Assembly: GCA_023409615.1 (NCBI GenBank) | Contig: JAEYRF010000075.1 | Location: 1 to 25,008, forward strand | Length of the DNA: 25,008 nucleotides | Reading direction: 5' to 3' | From: Bacillota bacterium | GTDB taxonomy: Bacteria > Bacillota > Clostridia > Acetivibrionales > DTU013 | Shown: in pieces, positions 13,989 through 22,721 of the stretch | Layout: every line of letters starts with the position of its first letter | How positions within the stretch are numbered: the stretch's first letter is position 1 | Program-made: the position numbers and the translations under genes | The notes under the pieces: generated by a model | What the model was told of the DNA's origin: nothing | Seen by the model: the letters and a program-made list of their open reading frames with translations, nothing else | Database searches by the model: none

Positions 13989-16564
13989 CTCATTCGCCGT
14001 ACTTCATTCTCACTAAACCTGAGAATGAAGGCTGCTCCTTTCCCCTTTCCGCCGCTCTGCGCCCAAATGGAGCCACCCATTTCCGCTATGTAGCTTGCAC
14101 AGCTGTATAGAGCAAATCCATATTTGCCTGACTTTGTCGTAAACCCGTACTCAAAGACCTTGTCCAACATATCTTCAGGTATGCCAATTCCCGTATCGCT
14201 TATCTTTATAAACTTATCCATTTCGTCTTCATACATTAAAATGTTAAGCCTTTTTTCCTGAAGCAAAGCTGCAGTCATAGCTTCCTTAGCATTTGATATT
14301 ATATTGAAAAGAATAAAAAACAGCTTTGCACGGTTAACAACCAACTTGAAGTTCGATAGGATATTCATCTCAACAGATATTCCGAACTTGTCCAGGTCGT
14401 CCTGATTCAATTTCAAGGCATCCACCAGAATCGACTCAACATAGAGTTCCTCCAGCTTGTCATCTGCACCAGCATAGCTCTGTTGCGCTGTAACCGCTTC
14501 ATTGATAGCGCCTGTCTTTGTTTTAAGCCTATTCAGGTTGTACAATATCTGATTGTGTATTTTTTCCGTAGTACGGCCAAGACTAATATAAAATTTCATC
14601 AGCTTTTTGCCTTTATCTCCCTCGCTGATGAATTCCTCTATACGCCCCATATTCTCTTGTAAAAGTCTGCCTGCCTTGATGATGTCCCCGGTTACCTCTG
14701 ACCTGGCACATTCCTCCATCATATGCACAGACACGTTAATGCTGTTGAGAATGTTGCCTATATTGTGCAGGATATTTTTTGCAATGTCTGCGATTCCTTC
14801 TCTTTGAGCATGATCCACAAGTTTTTTATATGTAATGTTCAGTCTGTTCAGAAGAACAACACCCCGTAATGCAGTGCTGATATTTGTGGTCAGCGTCTGA
14901 TAGATATTCTCATCCATAGGTTCGTAGCTGAACAGGGCAAAGCCCATAACTTCATCAGTAACATGCAGCAAATAAGCAAGGAATACACGTTCAGGGTCCT
15001 GCGACAGTACACCTGAAAGCTGATCCTTCAGACTTCCGGCAACACCTGAGGTCTTCTCATTTTTACCGTTTGTGTATCTAAAAAGCTGTACACTGTTGTC
15101 AAAAAGATCCTCTTCTACATCTGAATCCGTAAATATTGAGTTGGAAATGAAAACATAACAGCTCTTTATGTTCAAAAGGGGCATACCCCTTTCAAGCGAA
15201 CCTATCAGGTTTTGAAGGCTGAAGTTGAACAGCAGCGTCTGGCTGACCAACTGCATATTCTGATCCGTCACTCTTGCACTAAGCACCTTACTGCCATGCA
15301 TACCTGCACTTCGCTCACTGATCAAAACCTGAGCCTGTAAAAAGAGATCTCCCGCCCAAAGCAGTATCCCAACCTCTTTGACCAGCCAAGGAAAGAGGCA
15401 GTTTCTGACATTGGAGATCAGTTCCCCTACTCTGCTACGATCGTTTGTCTTTCGAAGCTGACTATCAAGTTCTTTAAGAAAGAGTTCCCTATCCTGATCC
15501 TTATATGAAGATATAAAGGATCTTAGAAGGCGCTCCGAACAGATCCCCGAGTCCTTGTACAGGCCATCGAGAAAACTGGTAACCTTAAGAAGTTCACTTT
15601 CTGTCATATCAGCAAGACCGTGGTCAACAGCTTTTATCTGTGTTGCCTCGGCCGATTTTATGTAATAAGGCATGCATCCACAGGATTCCCTGTAAATGAT
15701 GCGGCCCTTTTCTTTCAGTGAATACTCCATGGGTGTGCTTCCCTCCCGCAGGAGCTTTAGCATATTGACACATCCCATGTATCCGAGCTCTCTCCATGGA
15801 AAATAAACAGTTGTGTAGCCGGGAGAAGCGTATTTGGCGGTATCATCATCCTCATAACTGACTACGGCAATGTCACCCGGGACATGGATCCCGCGTTTCT
15901 TCAACTCATCCAATAAGAAACCCGTTTCAATTACGTTCAGAGAGACAATGGCATCAATATCCAATTTTCTCTCATCCAGCAATATCTCAACTGCCCGTCT
16001 GTTACGGTCAGCAACACTCAATCCCCGTGTTTGGCTATCACTGACATAAAACAGCGGATCATAAATACCGAACTCCTCCATTGTACTCATATATGCGTTT
16101 GTTCTGCTATCCGGCCTGTGGTGTTCAATGTAGGCAATCTTTTTGTAATTATGTTCCTTAATCAAGTGCAGTACTATTTCCCTGATAAATACGTCCCCTT
16201 CAAATATGACACTGGGTATGCCATCGAAGCTGGTGCCAAGGCTTAAAAGAGGTATATGACTGAAACGGCTCATAAAATCATCATAATTATACATTGCTCC
16301 GGCTTGTGTCCAACCGAGGAAAAACAATCCGTCAAGCTGATACTGTCCTATGTGGTCGAGAACCATATCAACTTGATGAGAAAATTTGTATGCAATGTGG
16401 GAAGAGTAATAGCTGAATCTGATCACATTAGCGTCAAATTCATTTGCAGCTTCAACAATACCAGTAAGAATCTGGTTGTGAAATTCATTATCCTGGTTAT
16501 CATCCAGAAATCCGATGGTATACCTTTCTTTTTTGACCGGACCTGTTTTGATAAAATAATCCAT
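13985..16564 (-). CDS. Paralogous LacI-type-domain histidine kinase with divergent ATP lid (kinase A)
   Basis: An 859-residue soluble protein colinear with kinase B. The LacI-like domain (residues 12-290: RYTIGFLDDNQDNEFHN, QLDGLFFLGW, GIPSVIFEGDV, ELKKRGIHVPGDIAVVSYED, YTTVYFPWRELGYMGC) ends in YRESCGC (Cys295, Cys297). A helical and GAF-like middle follows. The kinase core has NILHNIGNILNSINV with His600, FNIISNAKEAM with Asn758 and DTGIGIP at 790-796. The lid reads GKYGFALYS (813-821), where kinase B has GHGFGLHS, so the canonical GxGLG-type lid is altered and its catalytic strength is uncertain. It begins one base after the stop of the response regulator gene, with GGAGAG in that gene's last codons as ribosome binding site, and overlaps kinase B by four bases. 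Translational coupling of all three genes is likely. Confidence 0.85.
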   Translation of the reverse strand: MDYFIKTGPVKKERYTIGFLDDNQDNEFHNQILTGIVEAANEFDANVIRFSYYSSHIAYKFSHQVDMVLDHIGQYQLDGLFFLGWTQAGAMYNYDDFMSRFSHIPLLSLGTSFDGIPSVIFEGDVFIREIVLHLIKEHNYKKIAYIEHHRPDSRTNAYMSTMEEFGIYDPLFYVSDSQTRGLSVADRNRRAVEILLDERKLDIDAIVSLNVIETGFLLDELKKRGIHVPGDIAVVSYEDDDTAKYASPGYTTVYFPWRELGYMGCVNMLKLLREGSTPMEYSLKEKGRIIYRESCGCMPYYIKSAEATQIKAVDHGLADMTESELLKVTSFLDGLYKDSGICSERLLRSFISSYKDQDRELFLKELDSQLRKTNDRSRVGELISNVRNCLFPWLVKEVGILLWAGDLFLQAQVLISERSAGMHGSKVLSARVTDQNMQLVSQTLLFNFSLQNLIGSLERGMPLLNIKSCYVFISNSIFTDSDVEEDLFDNSVQLFRYTNGKNEKTSGVAGSLKDQLSGVLSQDPERVFLAYLLHVTDEVMGFALFSYEPMDENIYQTLTTNISTALRGVVLLNRLNITYKKLVDHAQREGIADIAKNILHNIGNILNSINVSVHMMEECARSEVTGDIIKAGRLLQENMGRIEEFISEGDKGKKLMKFYISLGRTTEKIHNQILYNLNRLKTKTGAINEAVTAQQSYAGADDKLEELYVESILVDALKLNQDDLDKFGISVEMNILSNFKLVVNRAKLFFILFNIISNAKEAMTAALLQEKRLNILMYEDEMDKFIKISDTGIGIPEDMLDKVFEYGFTTKSGKYGFALYSCASYIAEMGGSIWAQSGGKGKGAAFILRFSENEVRRMR

Positions 16565-16565
16565 T

Positions 16566-18530
16566 TTACTCTCCTGCTTTCAGATCCTCGACAAACTGAC
16601 TGAAGGGCTTCGGAACACTGAAATGATACCCCTGAAGAATACAATCCCTGCTATCGAGCAATTTCTTCTGCTCACTAGTCTCAATTCCGCTGATAATGAC
16701 ATTCAGATCCCACGTATCGATAATGTCAATGAGCGAAAGCAGGAATCTGCGGTGCTTATCGTCCGAAACAATATTTTTTACGTAATCCCTGTTAAGCCTG
16801 ATAATTGTGTCTCTTGGCACCTGCTGCAGAAAAACAAAGGTGGGGTAATCACTTTCGAAGCCATTGAGAGCAAACCTGACGCCAAACTCATACAACTCTC
16901 TGATAATAGCCAATGCACCCGGTGTCGCTTGAAATGAAAATTTGTCCTCCAGACTTAGCTTCAGACAAGCAGGATTAACTTCGGTCTCCTTAAGAGCTTT
17001 CTTGACAGTATCAGCAAAACCGGGGTTATAAAACTCCCTTGCAGTGCAATTAATCAATACAAAGAAGTCTTCAAAGCCCATCTTATGCATTTGCTTTAAA
17101 TAACTCAGGGACTTTTCCAAAACAACTGCCCCGAGTGTTATAATTTGATCTGATTTTTCTGCGATGTGGATAAACTGATCTGCCTTAAGCTCTCCAAACT
17201 CCGGATGGAGCCATCTCACCAAGGCCTGTACTCCTATGATTTCTTCCTGTGTGTTAACAAGACGCTGAAAATACACATCAATCTGATCCTTCTCAACGGC
17301 CTTTTTCAAATCCCTCTCCATTTTCAGCTCATTGAAAAGTGAGGTTGATTCGGATTGGTCGTAAAACGCATATGTACCACGCTTCTTTTTTGCTTCATAC
17401 AAAGCTATATCTGAAAACTTGAGCAGCGTATCAGGCTGTTGATTGTCCTGCTGAAAAATGCTGATACCAATTGAACATCCTGAAATCAATTCGTGCCCGT
17501 CAATAAAAAACGGTTCTTTAATGGCATCAATCAACTTCTGAGCTATGATAGAAACCTTTTCTATGTTATCCTCATTGATGATCGCAGTAAATTCATCTCC
17601 TCCAAGCCTGAAGATGGCTCTTACAGTTCCCCTGTCACTGACATAGTCAGGAACCATGCAGGCGTATTCGGCCAGCACCCCTTCTATTCTTTCAGCAACC
17701 TTGAGCAGAAGTTTATCTCCAATGTCATGCCCATAAATATCGTTGACACTTTTAAAATCATCAAGGTCGACATAGAACAGAGAGAATTTCTGTATATCTT
17801 CATATGAAGGTTCACTTGTAGTAATAGCCGAAACAGAGGAATAGAAAGAGCGTCTGTTCAGCAGTTCTGTCAGCGAGTCATAATGGGCACTGTATGCCAG
17901 CTGCTTTTCCTTTTCTTTACGCAGTGCTATTTCGTCTTTCAGCTGACCGACCAACTCGGTAAGCTCCGTGGTACGCATGGAAACCTGTTTCTCCAGGTTT
18001 ACTATATATTCCCTCACCTGACCTTTAAGGTTCCATTTTGTCGTAGTAGCAAGGGCGATCTGCTTCAATGCAACATTATCAAACGGTTTTCTAATAAAGA
18101 GCAGATTGTCTTTCTGCCCAAGCTTTAATATAATTTTGTCCCATGAATAATCAGAGTAGGCAGTACAGATCACCACCTCAACGTTGGGATCTATTTCCCA
18201 GATTTGTTCAATTGCTTCTATACCATCAATCCCGGGCGGCATCCTGACATCCATAAAAATGAGAGAATAGGGATCCCCGGTGCCCAATGCTGTCTGAACC
18301 ATCTTGACAGCTTCTTCACCTTGAAATGCATCATCCACTCTGTACTTTACATCGATCCTTATTTCGGTTTTGTCGGGAATGCTGATTTCGCCAAAGAGTT
18401 CTTCTTTCAGGAGCCTGGTTTCTTGGTAATCGTCTATATCCTCCGATGATGAGTCCAGAATATACTTGATATCCTCGTGGATATCCTTATTATCATCGGC
18501 AATCAGAATCCTGCAAAGCTTTTTATCCAT
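16566..18530 (-). CDS. Response regulator REC-GGDEF-EAL, with active-looking GGDEF and degenerate EAL
   Basis: A 654-residue cytoplasmic regulator. The REC domain (residues 5-160) has acidic pair Asp12/Asp13, phospho-acceptor Asp94 (IFMDVRMPP), Thr123 and Lys148. An insertion of roughly 30-40 residues (about 28-62) separates the first helix from the second strand. A coiled-coil linker (170-212) leads to a diguanylate cyclase domain with DLDDFKSVND and intact RLGGDEF (310-314). The inhibitory RxxD site is absent (GTVR at 301-304). The EAL domain (about 400-650) keeps the fold, but EAL is QAL (435-437), the LELTE Glu position is Lys524, the DD pair is Asn556-Gly557, KID is Arg578-Leu-Asn580 and the EGxET Glu is Ser614. 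Phosphodiesterase activity is therefore unlikely. It should make c-di-GMP on phosphorylation by the two kinases encoded downstream. Confidence 0.9.
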   Translation of the reverse strand: MDKKLCRILIADDNKDIHEDIKYILDSSSEDIDDYQETRLLKEELFGEISIPDKTEIRIDVKYRVDDAFQGEEAVKMVQTALGTGDPYSLIFMDVRMPPGIDGIEAIEQIWEIDPNVEVVICTAYSDYSWDKIILKLGQKDNLLFIRKPFDNVALKQIALATTTKWNLKGQVREYIVNLEKQVSMRTTELTELVGQLKDEIALRKEKEKQLAYSAHYDSLTELLNRRSFYSSVSAITTSEPSYEDIQKFSLFYVDLDDFKSVNDIYGHDIGDKLLLKVAERIEGVLAEYACMVPDYVSDRGTVRAIFRLGGDEFTAIINEDNIEKVSIIAQKLIDAIKEPFFIDGHELISGCSIGISIFQQDNQQPDTLLKFSDIALYEAKKKRGTYAFYDQSESTSLFNELKMERDLKKAVEKDQIDVYFQRLVNTQEEIIGVQALVRWLHPEFGELKADQFIHIAEKSDQIITLGAVVLEKSLSYLKQMHKMGFEDFFVLINCTAREFYNPGFADTVKKALKETEVNPACLKLSLEDKFSFQATPGALAIIRELYEFGVRFALNGFESDYPTFVFLQQVPRDTIIRLNRDYVKNIVSDDKHRRFLLSLIDIIDTWDLNVIISGIETSEQKKLLDSRDCILQGYHFSVPKPFSQFVEDLKAGE

Positions 18531-18582
18531 TGCGATTTGCTCACACTCCCACTATTCAAATGTACAATATGCTTTATCTATC

Positions 18583-18611
18583 ATTATATACAATTGTGAT
18601 ACATTTTTCAA
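18583..18611 (-). promoter_or_regulatory. Sigma-A-type promoter of the signalling operon
   Basis: On the minus strand TTGAAA (18611-18606), 17 bases and TATAAT (18588-18583) lie 53 bp upstream of the response regulator start, with transcription expected from about 18576. A TTGTGA half-site (18594-18599) lies within the spacer. No further strong promoter is seen before the two kinase genes, which supports a single tricistronic message. Confidence 0.7.
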
Positions 18612-18676
18612 ATTAATCTGACAATATTCTGATGGCATTCATAGCTATTTGATACCGCCATACATGATATGTTTCT

Positions 18677-18696
18677 TTTTTGTAATAATACAAAAA
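18677..18696. promoter_or_regulatory. 20-bp perfect palindrome upstream of nifJ
   Basis: TTTTTGTAATAATACAAAAA is an 8-bp perfect inverted repeat around ATAA. It ends about 18 bp before the nifJ ribosome binding site. It could be an operator or a leader hairpin. It does not match the Rex consensus (TTGTGAAWWWWTTCACAA). I could not place a convincing nifJ promoter. Confidence 0.45.
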
Positions 18697-18730
18697 TGAG
18701 ACCAGTTTATGATCAAAGGAGAGCAAAAAA

Positions 18731-21700
18731 ATGAGAATGTCAACTATGGACGGAAACCAGGCTGCCGCCTATGCTTCCTATGCTTTTACCGAGGTTGCGG
18801 CGATTTTTCCTATCACACCATCCTCGCCAATGGCTGAACTTACCGATGAATGGGCAGCTCATGGCAAAAAAAATATATTCGGGCAGACGGTCAATGTTGT
18901 AGAAATGCAATCAGAGGCAGGTGCTGCAGGAGCTATGCACGGCTCACTACAGGCAGGTGCTCTTACCACTACCTATACAGCATCGCAGGGGTTATTGCTG
19001 ATGATCCCTAACCTCTACAAGATGGCGGGGGAATTGCTTCCCGGGGTGTTGCACGTGTCGGCCCGTGCTATAGCAGCTCATGCGCTATCCATATTCGGAG
19101 ACCACCAGGATGTAATGGCCTGCAGACAGACCGGCGCGGCGCTGCTTGCATCGTCAAATGTACAAGAGGTCATGGACCTGGCCTGTGTGGCGCATTTGTC
19201 CTCTATTCGCTCAAGAGTGCCATTTATACATTTTTTCGATGGCTTCAGAACTTCACATGAATATCAAAAAATTACTACAATAGAATACGATGAGCTGGCC
19301 GGTCTGCTCGACAGAAATGCAGTAAAAGCTTTCAGGGACAGGGCACTGAACCCTGAACATCCGGTCGCAAGGGGCACTGCTCAAAATCCCGATATATATT
19401 TTCAGGGAAGAGAAGCCTCCAACAATTATTATAACGCTGTGCCCTCAATCGTAGAGGGTTATATGAATGAAATCGGCCGCATTACCGGCAGATATTACAG
19501 GCTTATGGACTATTACGGCGCTCCCGATGCCCAATTTGTCATCATCGCTATGGGTTCGGCCTGTGATACCATTAACGAAACAGTAGATTATCTAAATGCA
19601 TCCGGGCAGAAAACAGGTACTGTCAGAGTCCGGCTCTACAGACCATTTTCGGAGAAGCACCTGCTGGACATACTTCCAAAGACCACGCAAAAAATTGCCG
19701 TACTAGATCGCACTAAGGAGCCAGGTTCGCCGGGAGAGCCGCTCTATCTGGACATTTGTAAGGCCTTGTACAATATAGGAGGACAGAATATCGCTGCGAT
19801 TGGTGCAGACAGACACAGACCTGTTATTGTTGGTGGGCGGTATGGCCTTGGTTCAAAGGATGTCCGGCCTTCGCAGATCGTGTCGGTATTTGACAATCTT
19901 CGGTCTGAAAGTCCGAAAGATGGTTTCACAATAGGTATCACAGACGATCTTACTAACACATCCCTGCCTGAAAGCGAACCCATCGACACAACCACTCAGG
20001 GGACCATCAGCTGTAAGTTCTGGGGACTCGGATCTGACGGTACGGTTGGCGCCAATAAATCCGCAATTAAAATCATTGGTGACAATACTGATCTGTATGT
20101 GCAGGCCTATTTCTCATATGACAGTAAAAAGTCAGGCGGGACCACGGTGTCTCATCTAAGATTCGGCAAGAATCCCATCAGGAGCCCTTATCTGGTTTAC
20201 GATGCCAATTACATCGCCTGCCACAACAAAACCTTTCTCTACAACTATGACATATTAAAGGGACTTAAGGCCAAAGGCGTATTTGTACTGAATTGTCCAT
20301 GGAACATGCAAGAGCTGGAGCTCAACCTTCCGGGCCAGGTCAAAAAGTACATCGCGCAAAATGCCATCGACTTTTACACCATCGATGCTATCAAAATTGC
20401 CGGCGAAGTTGGATTGGGAAACAGGATCAACATGATCATGCAAACTGCATTCTTCAAGCTTGCCAACATTATTCCCGTCAATGAGGCCATCAACTATCTG
20501 AAAGGCTCCATCGAAAAGACCTATGGCATGAAAGGGAAGAAAATCATTGACATGAATAATCAAGCTGTGGATAAATCGCTGGATGCACTGCACAAGGTTG
20601 AAGTTCCGGCGGCCTGGTCTACAGCAGCAGATGAAGAGAAGGAACCGGAGACCGTTCCTGATTTCATTGTCAGGATACAACAGCCGATGGCTCACATGGA
20701 AGGGGATGAACTGCCTGTAAGTACATTTGCAGGTATAGAGGACGGTACCCATCCATTGGGCACCACAGCCTACGAAAAACGCGGCATAGCTGTAATGCTT
20801 CCTCAATGGCAGCCCGACAACTGCATTCAATGCGGCAGATGTTCCTATGTATGTCCTCATGCCACCATACGGCTTTTCCTTTTGGATGATAGCGAGGCCG
20901 GCAGAGCACCATCAGGATATACGACGCTCAAGGCTCTCGGCAAAGGTTTTGAACGTCACCGTTTCCGGGTTCAGGTTAATCCGTTGGACTGCACCGGCTG
21001 CGGCAACTGTGCTGACGTGTGTCCAACAAAGGAAAAGGCACTTGTTATGAGACCGGTAGATCAGGAAATGGAGAAGCAGCGCAGAAATTGGGAGTTTGCA
21101 CTGACACTGACCACCAAGGACAATCTAATGGATAAAAATACACTCAAGGGCAGCCAATTTGCTCAGCCGCTTCTGGAATACAACGGTGCATGTCCGGGCT
21201 GCGGCGAGACTCCATATGTGCGCCTTATCACCCAGTTGTTCGGAGAGCGAATGATGATTGCCAACGCTACGGGATGTTCCTCTATCTGGAGTGCCAGTTC
21301 CCCTTCCATTGCATATACTGTCAATGCAGATGGCAAGGGGCCTGCATGGGCTAACTCGTTGTTCGAAGATAATGCAGAATATGGTTATGGCATGTATCTA
21401 GGTGTCCGGCAGATCAGAGCACGGTTGGCCGATCTAATGCAGCAGGCTCTATCTCAGGGAGCTCCTGAACCTGTTTCCCAAGCCTTCCGGCAATGGCTTG
21501 ATTCAAAGGACGATGGTGAAGCCTCCAAGGCCGCGTCAGCTAAAGTCATAGAATCATTGGGCAGCATCACCCGTAATGACAATCCACTGCTTGAAGAAAT
21601 ATTTGAAAAGAAAGACTATCTGGTGAAGAAATCCTTCTGGATAGTGGGTGGCGACGGCTGGGCCTACGATATAGGTTATGGCGGCGTCGACCATGTGCTG

Positions 21701-22279
21701 GCATCCGGAGATGATGTTAACCTGCTTGTACTGGACACAGAGATCTATTCCAATACAGGCGGCCAGTCCTCCAAGGCAACGCCTACCGCGGCAGTGGCCA
21801 AATTCGCTGCATCAGGCAAAAAGATCAGAAAGAAGGACCTGGGCATGATGGCTATGAGTTATGGATATGTCTATGTGGCACAGATCGCAATGGGTGCGAA
21901 CATGAACCAGACCATCAAGGCTATCGCTGAAGCAGAAAGTTATAAAGGGCCCTCGTTGATCATCGCATATGCGCCCTGTATTTCCCACGGTATAAAATCC
22001 GGGATGGGCACCAGTATTGCTGAAGAGAAAAAAGCCGTAGACACCGGTTACTGGCACCTGTACCGCTTCAACCCCGAACTGCACAATGCAGGCAAAACCC
22101 CGTTCATTCTGGAATCAAAAGAGCCGACCGAACCATTCCAGGACTTCCTGAAGGGCGAGGTCCGCTATACACAACTTATGACTGTCTTCCCGGAGCTGGC
22201 AGGCCAGCTGTTCTCCGAGGCTGAGAAACACTCCCACGACCGCTACGAAACATACAAACGCCTGGCTGAGGAGAGGTAG
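18731..22279 (+). CDS. nifJ: Pyruvate:ferredoxin (flavodoxin) oxidoreductase
   Basis: An 1182-residue single-chain PFOR that oxidatively decarboxylates pyruvate to acetyl-CoA, CO2 and reduced ferredoxin, the main pyruvate-oxidising enzyme of anaerobic Clostridia. Domains run in the usual order: the pyrimidine-binding domain (AFTEVAAIFPITPSSPMAE at the N terminus), domain II with SRVPFIHFFDGFRTSHE, the gamma-type domain with GLGSDGTVGANK, a two-cluster ferredoxin domain (CIQCGRCSYVCP at 698-709 and CTGCGNCADVCP at 754-765), and the TPP domain starting CPGCGE near residue 821 with GGDGWAYDIGYGGVDHV and YSNTGGQSSKATPTAAVAKF. Length is normal and all cluster cysteines are present. AAAGGAG precedes the ATG by about nine bases. 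It is monocistronic with a strong terminator and divergent from the c-di-GMP operon, sharing a 200-bp control region with it. Confidence 0.97.
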   Translation: MRMSTMDGNQAAAYASYAFTEVAAIFPITPSSPMAELTDEWAAHGKKNIFGQTVNVVEMQSEAGAAGAMHGSLQAGALTTTYTASQGLLLMIPNLYKMAGELLPGVLHVSARAIAAHALSIFGDHQDVMACRQTGAALLASSNVQEVMDLACVAHLSSIRSRVPFIHFFDGFRTSHEYQKITTIEYDELAGLLDRNAVKAFRDRALNPEHPVARGTAQNPDIYFQGREASNNYYNAVPSIVEGYMNEIGRITGRYYRLMDYYGAPDAQFVIIAMGSACDTINETVDYLNASGQKTGTVRVRLYRPFSEKHLLDILPKTTQKIAVLDRTKEPGSPGEPLYLDICKALYNIGGQNIAAIGADRHRPVIVGGRYGLGSKDVRPSQIVSVFDNLRSESPKDGFTIGITDDLTNTSLPESEPIDTTTQGTISCKFWGLGSDGTVGANKSAIKIIGDNTDLYVQAYFSYDSKKSGGTTVSHLRFGKNPIRSPYLVYDANYIACHNKTFLYNYDILKGLKAKGVFVLNCPWNMQELELNLPGQVKKYIAQNAIDFYTIDAIKIAGEVGLGNRINMIMQTAFFKLANIIPVNEAINYLKGSIEKTYGMKGKKIIDMNNQAVDKSLDALHKVEVPAAWSTAADEEKEPETVPDFIVRIQQPMAHMEGDELPVSTFAGIEDGTHPLGTTAYEKRGIAVMLPQWQPDNCIQCGRCSYVCPHATIRLFLLDDSEAGRAPSGYTTLKALGKGFERHRFRVQVNPLDCTGCGNCADVCPTKEKALVMRPVDQEMEKQRRNWEFALTLTTKDNLMDKNTLKGSQFAQPLLEYNGACPGCGETPYVRLITQLFGERMMIANATGCSSIWSASSPSIAYTVNADGKGPAWANSLFEDNAEYGYGMYLGVRQIRARLADLMQQALSQGAPEPVSQAFRQWLDSKDDGEASKAASAKVIESLGSITRNDNPLLEEIFEKKDYLVKKSFWIVGGDGWAYDIGYGGVDHVLASGDDVNLLVLDTEIYSNTGGQSSKATPTAAVAKFAASGKKIRKKDLGMMAMSYGYVYVAQIAMGANMNQTIKAIAEAESYKGPSLIIAYAPCISHGIKSGMGTSIAEEKKAVDTGYWHLYRFNPELHNAGKTPFILESKEPTEPFQDFLKGEVRYTQLMTVFPELAGQLFSEAEKHSHDRYETYKRLAEER

Positions 22280-22285
22280 GGGTAA

Positions 22286-22321
22286 AAAATTAAGGAGGAC
22301 GGGCAGGTCCTCCTTAATTTT
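22286..22321 (+). terminator. Strong terminator after nifJ
   Basis: A 15-bp perfect stem (22286-22300 with 22307-22321) containing AAGGAGGAC and GTCCTCCTT has a GGGCAG loop. The 3' arm ends TTAATTTT and supplies the T-rich end. As the flanking gene is convergent, it may serve both directions. Confidence 0.85.
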
Positions 22322-22330
22322 AGCTTTACC

Positions 22331-22495
22331 TTACTTTTCATTTTCATCTACATGGAGTTTTGCGTTTGTGATCTGAAATTCAGAAGGTATTGTTACCTCC
22401 GAGTGAGACTTTTTTTTCTCAATATTCGCCCACGCCGCGGTATCGTGTTTTTCAACCGGGACTCCGAGATTGTAATCCTTTCGTTTATCCGGCAT
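22331..22495 (-). CDS. Small DUF3787-type spore protein
   Basis: A 54-residue hydrophilic protein resembling the clostridial DUF3787 family, some members of which are reported as spore surface proteins. The recognised signature is VEKHDTAAWANIEK followed by VTIPSEFQI and NAKLHVDENEK at the C terminus. The frame is open upstream to 22621, but three consecutive ATG codons (22501, 22498, 22495) follow AAAAGGAGA. The third is at the best distance from GGAG (seven bases), so 22495 is chosen; either neighbour would add one or two methionines. No obvious sporulation promoter was found. It is convergent with nifJ and follows the flavin-binding protein gene on the same strand with a 226-bp gap. Confidence 0.75.
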   Translation of the reverse strand: MPDKRKDYNLGVPVEKHDTAAWANIEKKKSHSEVTIPSEFQITNAKLHVDENEK

Positions 22496-22721
22496 CATCA
22501 TTCTCCTTTTCAATCGGATTTGTGGTCTATAACATCTGAAAAGTATATCGTCCCGAACAGAAATTTTTCGTAGAACAGGCGGTGGAACGCGAAATAATCG
22601 CTTTATTTCAACTGACGACAAGACAGTCCTATAGAAATTTAACCATCGGCAATATGTGAATTTAGATGTTACAAATCACTAGTATATAGTCTGAATTGAA
22701 TTCGGAGAATTATGCATGTAT

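Noticed and set aside
18594..18611. Rex-like operator in the nifJ/signalling operon control region
   Set aside because: One half-site (TTGTGA) is perfect but the other half is poor, about 13 of 18 overall, so it is not called.
20255..20860. 201-codon minus-strand ORF inside nifJ
   Set aside because: Antisense shadow of a strongly conserved gene; the protein has no recognisable domain.
22496..22621. N-terminal extension of the DUF3787 protein to 96 residues
   Set aside because: Conserved sequence begins after the ATG cluster, and AAAAGGAGA is placed for the 22495 start.
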